A stretch of 64,000 nucleotides of DNA from Labia minor (taxonomy: Eukaryota; Arthropoda; Insecta; Dermaptera; Spongiphoridae), in NCBI GenBank assembly GCA_963082975.1, contig OY720348.1, positions 72,317,719 to 72,381,718 of the forward strand, given 5' to 3'. Made by a program: the position numbers and the translations under genes. Shown one piece after another: positions 50,301 to 59,700 of this stretch; position 1 is the first letter of the stretch; every line of letters starts with the position of its first letter. The notes beneath the pieces are model-generated. The model did no database searches, was not told the origin of the DNA, and was given only the letters and a program-made list of their open reading frames with translations.

Positions 50301-50429
50301 TATATAATGAATTTATAAAGATACTACACGCGTATATTAAATTATTAAGTGAAATGGTTTGTTAATTTTTTAGTCTTAATTGATGTGTACCATTGCAGAA
50401 ACAAGAGAGAGAGAGAGATTGACAACATA

Positions 50430-50720
50430 ATGACTTCCAGATCATCGTCAACATACATCGGGCTATTGCAAGGGGGTGTAACCCCCCGTAAGTATTTGTT
50501 TAAGATATTTAAATATTATTTTCTACTCTATTTTCAATCTTAATAAATATGTCTTTTATTTTTCTTGTTTTTCATGTAACCTCGATCAATGTTGATGTTT
50601 CACTTTTAGGTTTCATCAAAAAGATGAGTAGGTTTCCAATAAATGAATTATTCCAGGAAAACATTATTTCATATTAGTCTTTGTTTTACAGGGATTGAAG
50701 ACGATGATACTGTTGAATAA
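50430..50720 (+). CDS. Diverged array gene B paralog at the right edge
   Basis: Exons 50430-50487 and 50692-50720. Exon 1 reads MTSRSSSTYIGLLQGGVTP and ends with C before GTAAGT. Exon 2 follows TTTTACAG; GG completes arginine and the frame reads IEDDDTVE then TAA. The exon is open upstream to about 50349. Despite substitutions and length changes relative to gene B, the serine block, the split arginine, splice phase and the EDDD[ST]VE sequence are kept, while the C-terminus is shortened by an earlier stop. That pattern suggests coding constraint in the past. Function unknown. Confidence 0.45.
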
Positions 50721-50744
50721 TCAATACATTGTAAGTATTGTAGA

Positions 50745-52135
50745 TGTAAAAAATTGAAAAAAAAAATCTTATTTTATCTACCACAATCCATATTTTCTAA
50801 GGAAAGTTTTAAAATATCGTAAATATCCAAAGTGAATCTTAATTACAATCCAAAATGGTATAAATTAATATATAAAAAGTTAAAAAATCTCTTGTATTTA
50901 CCAAAAGTAGAATTTTCCCCAAAAAAATTGAAAAAAATAATATTTTTTTCAATGACATTGCCTAATTTCCAAGGAAATTTATAAAATATCGTAAACATAC
51001 AAATTTATTTTAATATATTTATTATTTTAAAAACTACAAGAACGCTTACTGTCCAAATCTTCTTTTCCAGGTTGATTTTTTCTTCATGCTGTTTTTTATT
51101 ATTTTTATCATCATTTTCTTCATCCAATCTGGGAATGCTTTTTCTTTTTTTTTAATTTTTTTTATTAATCTTTCACCAGAAACATTTTTATTATCCATCT
51201 CACTCTCCTTCATATTTTTTCCTGTTTTTTCATTTCATGCGGATTCCATTTTTTTTCTCTTTATTTTTTTGTAAATACTTAAGTAGATTTTTTATTAATA
51301 TTTCACGATGTTTCATCCTCATTTATACCTTTTTTATTAGCAGTTGTCCTTTTCAATTTGTTCACCATTTTACTTAATTTTGATTTTCTGTAATGACATT
51401 TTCAATTTCTTTATTTGCTTTTTTGTTTTTTTAGTGGCATTGAAGAAATATTATTTTGGATAATATCACCACCATTTCCTATAACATTATCACCCGATAT
51501 TAACTCCACTTGTCATTTCAAGATCATTTTACATTTTATTATATATTTTTAGAGTCAAAAGGAAACAATAACAATAACACAAATTCAACACATAATATAA
51601 TACTAAAAATTCTATTATTTTTTTAATAATTTATTTATTAACTATTTAAAATTAAAAAAAAGAAGCTCTGTTTAACACTTAATAACAATTTGAGTTGAGA
51701 TTTGCTTTTGGAGGAAAAATTGTTTTTATACAATTTTGACAAAAGTTATTCTTATTATTATTTAAGATAAAATTAACAAATATTTACGTTATTTATTTAT
51801 TTTGACCATTCTTCGACTGAGCCGATATATTTTTTAATAGTGAGATTACTTAATAGGATCATCTCAATCGCTTCTTTTCATTTTACAATATTAATTGAGT
51901 CTCTTTTTGATCCCCCACCCCTCTAATTTTTTATTATTATTAACAATAACATATTTTATAAAGACTTATGTTTAGAGAAGTGAAACAGGAAGATTATATA
52001 GAATGGATTAATTTTTTTAAGATCATCCATTGATTAACCCCTTGGAGTGCAAACTACAAACTCAGTATCTAATTTGAACTATTTCCTCTTGAAATTTAAG
52101 TGGAACGATGTGTCGAGCTAAAAGAGAGATTTTAT
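50745..52135. other. AT/T-rich DNA right of the array
   Basis: Contains a weak two-copy repeat (TTTCTAAGGAAAG-TTTTAAAATATCGTAAA at about 50795 and its relative near 50968), T-rich low-complexity sequence (51070-51450) and no supported gene. Confidence 0.55.
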
Positions 52136-52139
52136 CACG

Positions 52140-53400
52140 AAGGATTAAAATGTTATTGTAAAGGAAGAAATTTTAGCACTAGAATGACAATGTTGAATTA
52201 AATTTAAGAGAGAAGGATCGAGAGGTTGTTCTTTGATAAGAATTTTAAAAAAATTAATGATTTCAGAATTTTCTTTTGACGGGTCTGAGAGACAGACAGC
52301 AGATAAAATTTCTTTGAAAATGGGTTGGTTGGGTATGTTACCAGATTGCCGTCTCAGAATATCAGCAGGAATATTTTCTTCACTTTTGATATATTCCATG
52401 GTGAAACTTAACTGTTGTAGAATTTCATACCAGCGAATTATGGACTAATATGGTGTGAGTTAAGAACTCTAATGCTTGTGATCTCTTTTGATATTTACTT
52501 TATAGCCTAGGATTTAATATTTCAAACGTTTTTATATGCCCATACAATTACTAATAATTCCAATTCCGTTACTGTTTTCAACATTTCATAACTTGCCAAG
52601 CTACGACTGACAAACGTGATTGGTCTCTCTTCTTGGTCACCATTTACCTGTGCGAGAGTGCGAGTATAGCAGCTAAACTAATTTGGGATAATAGGAGACC
52701 AAGTCAAGAAAACTTTTTAACCGTTTAGGGTTAGCGGGATCCGGCCAGTCTCTTATCATGGGGAATAATTCCTCGAGTGGTGAGGTTATTTCCCAGATAG
52801 TTAACTTTTATTTATTTCTAAAGAAACTTGATTTCTCTTTGTAAATTTTCACTCCAAATTTTTTAAAAAGATAAAAATTGAACGCAAGTGTTGTAGGTGT
52901 TCCTCATAAAAGATCGGCAGGCAACACCCAACAAAAAGCGCGATTAAAGCTAGCTACCGAGGTTGAGAGGCCAAAAGAAAGTCGTTTGTATTGATAAAGC
53001 TTTACATTGTAACGAAAAGGGGTACAGGGTCTAGACTCAGGAGCGAGTTCAATTTGTCAATAGAATTGAGTGAAATCAATAGTAGAAAGGACATAAGGTT
53101 GCTGTTTTAAGAAAAGAAGTTCATCTGGACGAGGAGGGATTTCGAAATCAGAAAAGGATTTTTTATTTATTGTCCTGGCATCAAGACACATTCTTACTTA
53201 GCCATTCTGTTTGACCACAGTACGAATAGGGTTAACGTATTGAGATACAGATCTTTCGATCACTCCCCAGTCCAAATATTTCTCGATTAATAAATCTAAA
53301 GCGGCCCTATGGCCTAGGTCAATAGGGCATTGGTAAAGTTGATGGGTGTTGAAATCTTATAAATCAGTTTTGTGGACAGTTTTACGTTAGGGAAGATGAA
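52140..53400 (-). pseudogene. Degenerate Ty3/gypsy-type pol (RT-RNase H)
   Basis: On the minus strand, broken frames read VNPIRTVVKQNG, VRMCLDARTINKKSFSDFE, PRPDELLF, then FRYNVKLYQYKRLSFGLS and FCWVLPADLL (RT blocks). An RNase H end follows: RWYEILQQLSF, MEYIKSEENIPADILRRQS. Many stops and frameshifts; no LTRs identified. An old retrotransposon relic of the Ty3/gypsy group. Confidence 0.8.
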
Positions 53401-53793
53401 TTACAAGTATCCAGAAAAATAATGTGACGAAGTAAAACTTCAAATACTAGAAAATTATAAAAAAATATAAATATAAATATAAATAAAATAAAACAAATAC
53501 AATGTCCATTCATAAATAGCGATACGTATAAGAACTATTACATTTTGAAGATATATTATTGCATTTGAACTTTTACCAGTTGTAAAAAAAATTCAAAAGT
53601 CAAGAATATTTAATTCATGAATTTGGATTTTCTTTTGGCAATATAAAATATATTCAAAAATAATTTAAAAAAATTATATAAATGTTTTATTTTTTATAAT
53701 AATGATATAATTGATAATAAAATATAAGAATATAATAATTGATTAATAATATTAATACAAATCTGATATTAATATAATTAAAATTATAAATCA

Positions 53794-56700
53794 TTATGTG
53801 TTAATTTTACATTTTTCTTCTTTTGTTTTTATTGGTAATGGTCCTGGTGGTCGAAAAACAGTACTGAAAATGATTAAATTTAGAAAAATACATTTAAATA
53901 CATTAAATAAATTAAACAGATTCGATAAAAAAATAAAAAATAATTAATACTTACTGACAAGTTGTACAAATAGGAGTAATTTTGCAGGAAACTGAAAATA
54001 TAAAAAAAATTATTTATATAGTATAAAATTTTTATTTAGAAATTATTAAATGTTTGAAAATTTATACTTACTGGCAAGACAAACAGAACATACAAATCCT
54101 ATATCCTGATGTTCCTGATGACAAAAACAAACTGCACGATAACCAACATTAACAGGTGGAGGAAGAACTAATTTGCTTCGAATTGATGGCTCTGGTAAGA
54201 ATACCCACTATAAAAAGATTCCACATTATCTTAATTTATAGAATTGCCAGAAATCAATACAAGATAATTAATTTTCAATTAGAAAGTTAACAGAATAAAA
54301 ATTTTAAATTGACTAAATTTCGTCTTGGTACAACGACCAATATAGTATTCCTGCATCTAATTAAATAAAAAATTAATAAGAATAAAGAATACATTTTTCG
54401 AAGTATTTAAGTAATCAAATTTGAGATTATATTAATATTTTAAAAATAAATTAAGAAATTTATTATTTTTTAAAAATTATTTATATAAATAAAAAAACAA
54501 AATAATAAATACTTACGAATAAATATTGTAAAAGTCCCTGAAGTTGGGGTACTTTTAAATATAGTCCACCTGTAATATGACAGCCTTGTTGAAGTAATCC
54601 TAATTCTTGATCCAAACTACATAGATCTAACATTACATTCTAAAATGAAAATGTAAAATGAAACAAATAATAATAACATAATCATAACATATTAGATTAA
54701 CTTACTTGTCTTTTAGCAGTAAAAAAACCATTCATATAATTCATATATTGTGATACTGTGTCACCACAACCTGTAATTGTTAGAATTCTAGAATTCATTT
54801 TAGATCCATTTGGCAATTCCCTTTGAAGCCTAGAAATTTTTTAAAATGTAATAAAGTACTAAGTTTGGTATAGATTAGAGCAGGGCTTCTTAAACTTTTT
54901 TATATAGCGACCCCCTACAAGCTTAGGAAATTTTAAACGACCCCCTCCTCCATATAATGAAATATATATTAACCGTAGATGTAGATGTAATATCGCACTA
55001 TTTTACAATGTAAATAAAATAAGGATTAAAGAATACATACCCATTCATTTCACATAAATATAATTGGAAACGTTGACGGGATATCGGTCAAAATAAAACA
55101 CAATAAATAGAATGACATAAAACTATATATATATATATTTATTCAATAGAAAAAATAAATTTTTGTAACAATTTCTTTATAAGAAAACATATTATTAACA
55201 TCAAACAATATTAATGTGACGGATGTGATTGTTTATTTTTACACAAATAATTAAATCTAGGCTCAATTTGAGTTAGTGCAGGTCGTAATAAATTTTCAAC
55301 GTTTATTAAAGTTGAACGGTATTTTGATTTTATGTAAGTTAATGTGGAAAAGGCTGATTCACATAAATATGTTGTACAAAATGGCAGTAATTTGTTCATT
55401 GCCATTTCCGATAGTAGAGGATATTCTGATTTGATTTCTATCCAAAATTCATGCACCGGCACTTGAGAAAATCTGAGTCGCAAGGTAGTATCACTTGTTA
55501 ATTCGGCAAATTCTTCCTGTGCTTTTTTTTAAGTTTAAAAAATTAATTTCTTCCATTTCAATTGAAAATGGATTGCAAATCCATTGTTGTGTATCGATAT
55601 CATTGGAAAAATACCTATGCATGTAAACTTCCATATCCTTCAAAAAATTAACTATAATTTTTGTTATAGGAGTATCTTTTTTTGAAATATTGTTACTAAA
55701 TATATACTCGTCAGTAAATGGAAACATTTCGAGCGATCCACTTTCCACTCTGTTCTTCCATATAAGAATTTTTTTAACAAAGGCCTCAAGTTTATTTTTT
55801 AACATAAACATATTAACGCAGACTCCCTGCATTGATAAATTCATATCATTGATTTTATCAAAAATATCTGCCAAATTAGAATTTTGCTCTGTTAGAAATA
55901 TAAGAACTTCATCTTTTAAAGTTAATAATCGTTTCAAACTTCGACCTCTTGATAGCCACCTAACTTCAGCATGTAGCAATAAACTTGTATAATCAGAATC
56001 CATATCAATGCACAAATTTTTAAACAATCGACTATTAAGTGCTCGACTTTTAATAAAGTTAATGATTTTGACTGCATCAAAAAACACAGTGTTTAATTCT
56101 GGTGCAATTTTTTTTAACAAGTGCCTCTCGGTGAATCATACAATGTGTAAATATAATATGATCATTTCCACCAGCTTTAACAAATGCTGTAAAACCAAGA
56201 TCTTGCTGCAGCACCGTCCGTGCACACACCAACACAATTTTTCCAATTTAATCCTTCTTTTTCAAAAAACTCGTTTACTTTTATATATATATATATATAT
56301 ATATCTTTTCCACGAGTATGACCTTCCAGAGGACGACAAAACAGTATATCTTCATGAAGCTTCCCTCATAAATATATCTTACAAAAAGTAACAACTGTGC
56401 CATTTTTGAAATGTCTGTCGACTCGTCCAGTTGTATTGCAAACTTTGAGCTATCTTTAAGCCTCATAAGAAGCTGTTGAAATTGATCATTGCTAATGTCT
56501 GAAATTCTTTTGGACACAGTGTCATTTGATAATGGAATTTTACTAATTTCAGCAGCATATTGTTTTCCATGAACAATTTCAGACATTCTTATAGCTGCAA
56601 GTAGTAAAAGTTGCTCTCCAATAGTAAAAGGCTTTTTCGTTTTTGCTATCAAATACGAAACTTCATACGATGACAATAGATATTTATCATTCAAAGTAAC

Positions 56701-59700
56701 ATACTGTAATGATTTTTTTGTAGAAGGGAAATATTGAAGGGGGAAATTTTAAGAAAAAGAATTAATGTTTGGTCACAAATCTGTAATGGGCAAAGACTGG
56801 ACTTTGAATTGGCGTGAACTGTCCCGGATATCTGGACAAAAAAATAAAAAGAGAGAAAAAAAATTAAATTTAAAATTTAGAATTAAAAATTTATTATATT
56901 TAATGTTTAAATATATTTTTAAAACCTCTAAATTTAAATATAAACTTTTATTTATAGGTTTTTTTATATATGTAAAAATTTATTTAATATTTATTTATAG
57001 AACAAAAATCCGTTATATCAAAATTTAAGAGACATCAATATTTGTTGTGAATTAAAAATAATTTTTCTTTTAATTCTTTGATTAACAAAATAAAAAATTA
57101 ATAATAAAAAAATTCCTTCTTGCAAACAATATTTCTTGTTAACGATGTAGCCGGAACTCTTCTAAGTGACGGCTGAATGGTGTTCCCAACTGCAGAATTA
57201 ATGAATACAATAACACCACCAAAAGATGCAATCAAAGAATCAATGCAACAATATGTTCAAATCAATAATGTATAAAACTGTTAATCTTGTAGCCGGTCCT
57301 TATATAAGCGATTATCAGTGGACTGGTGAATGGAGGTCCCTTTTTCCTCCAATAAAGTCCATCTGCTCGGGACGCTAGCTACTGCCCGACCGAATCTTTG
57401 ACTTTACAACCACTAGTCCTCTTCAGGGGAAACGTATTGTAATCCTAATCCTTTCCACAAAATTTATTTATTTTTAAATAAATAAATTTTATTTTTTCTT
57501 TTATTTTAAGATTCAATGATATTTTTAAAATATCATTACATCCCCTGTTTCCGATTAAAAAAATTTATTTGGGGATATGAAAAGACCCAAAAAAAATTTT
57601 TTTATTTTGTTAATGGACCGGGTAGTTACCACACAGCACTACACATTCACTATGACTTTAGTTTGTGGATGGTAGTTACCACACATCACTTCAAATTCAC
57701 TAGCACTTTTTGTTTGTGGATATTATATACACAAAATATTTACATTTATATATTTACAAATAGGTTTACAGTTTTTTGTTAAATATTGACACTTACAAAC
57801 TAATTATAACAAATTTTCATTTATTTTTTATTTTATTATTATTATTAATATTTTTAATTATTTGAAAAATTGTATATTTTTTTTCCAAAATATAAAAATA
57901 AAGAATTTGGTTAAATTCAATTTGGATAATTAAACCCTTTTTTCTTTTTTTTTTTTTTTTTAAAAAAAATTTGATTTTATTTAAATTTTTAAACAAAAAA
58001 TTAATTTTCTATGCAATTCGCATTTAGATCATTTAACATTTAATCACAAATTTTCTTTCTTTTAAAATTCAAAAATCCTCTCTCTCTTAACAATTCATCT
58101 TCTTACTTTAACAAGAAACACCTTGACACAACTCGAATCAATTAACAAAATGAATCTACTATAAAAAATAAACTTTTGGCTCTATTAATATAAACAAACA
58201 ATGAGATTATTAATGATTTGAATTGTTTAATTATTTCAATATGAACAACAACAGCATATCAACCGATATTCACTTCAAACGAATCGAGACTTACCATCAC
58301 CACAACCCTTTCAATGATTTGCCTACACATGAACACTCTCTGTAACCTCTTACATTTTGCTATACGAATCAAAATTTAAAAAAGCAATCTCGCTACTTCA
58401 ATATATTAAAAAATTTCCTTTAACCCTAAATCCTATTACTTTATCATTATAATAACCAATTTCATATTTCATAATCCATAACACAATATTTATCACTCAA
58501 TTAACCATTATTTTTCTTAACTTATCCCTTAAGTAATTAAACCTAAAAACTTTTTATATATCATTTTTCGATCAAGATCGACCCTCTATCTTAAAATTCT
58601 GTATAGCTCCATATTTTAATATCTCAAAAAACACCAATCGCAGACAAACTTCCTGAAATAATTGACGAATAACAAACATCTCTCAACTAATTAAAGGAGT
58701 CTAAAAATCAAAAAAAAATCAAAAAACTACAATTCATTAAATTTAATATCATTAATAACCTTGAAAACCATTTGATATAATTTTAATTAATGTGCCAATT
58801 GTATCATTTAAATGCAAGCCAAATTGATTAAAATAAAAATTGTCATTTCCTTCATAAGTGGTTCAAATTCAAAATTACCATAATATCAATCGTGGCAAAG
58901 GAAACTTTAATTTTGCGGCGAAAATACCATCCCCTTTTTATTATGAATATAAACCTAAATCTAAAATACCAACTTTTTACTTGTACTATCGCTAGTAGGG
59001 AAGGCGAACCATTCTTAAGGGATGTTGGATCATTGGGACAAGGAAGATAACAAGGACTGTTAGTTGCCTTTCTAATATTAGTCACAGAGCGTAAAGTGTT
59101 AACAGTAGTAGTGGGGAAGGTCTTCGATATAGAATCACTTCGCTTATATGGAGAGTTATCACAATTTTGAGGCTTGATGGTGGGTTTACTCAGTTTATTA
59201 ATAGTATTTGCAAATGAGATTTCTGGGGGTGGAAGCGAAGTGGGTGGATCCTTAATAATGATTTTTGACGATACGGACAAATTTGTATTTTTTAATATTA
59301 ATTTAGGAGCACTATTTTCTATTGCTTGAACCTTCCTATTAATATTATTCAAAGAGTCTGAAGTGTTAACAGAATTAGTGGGAAGAGGCCTGGTTATAGG
59401 ATCATTTCGAGAGTTATCCAAATTTTGAGGGTTGATGGTGGGTTTATTCAGTTTATTACTAGTATTTGCATATGAGATTTCTGGGGGTGGAAGCGAAGTA
59501 GGTGGATCCTTTATAATGACTTGTGACGTATCAGACAAATTTTTATTTTTTAAGAGTAATTTAGGAGTACTATTTTCTATTGTTGGAAACTTCCTATTAA
59601 TATTATTCAAAGAGCCTGACGTGTTAACAGTATTAGTGGGGAGAGGCTTGGATATAGGATCATTTCGAGAGTTATCCAAATTTTGAGGATTGATGGTGGG

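Noticed and set aside
24207-50750. Array considered as an integrated viral or bracovirus-type gene cluster
   Set aside because: No viral gene, excision motif or signal-peptide proteins seen; nothing in the sequence supports it.
51086-51274. Open frame of 62 codons rich in F, L and I
   Set aside because: Lies in T-rich low-complexity DNA; the hydrophobic composition follows from poly-T, with no homologous or spliced context.
56765-57028. 87-codon plus-strand frame, repeated at 60557-60820
   Set aside because: It is inside the LTRs, opposite to the element's own orientation; it repeats only because the LTR does. The lysine-rich second half reflects A-rich DNA.
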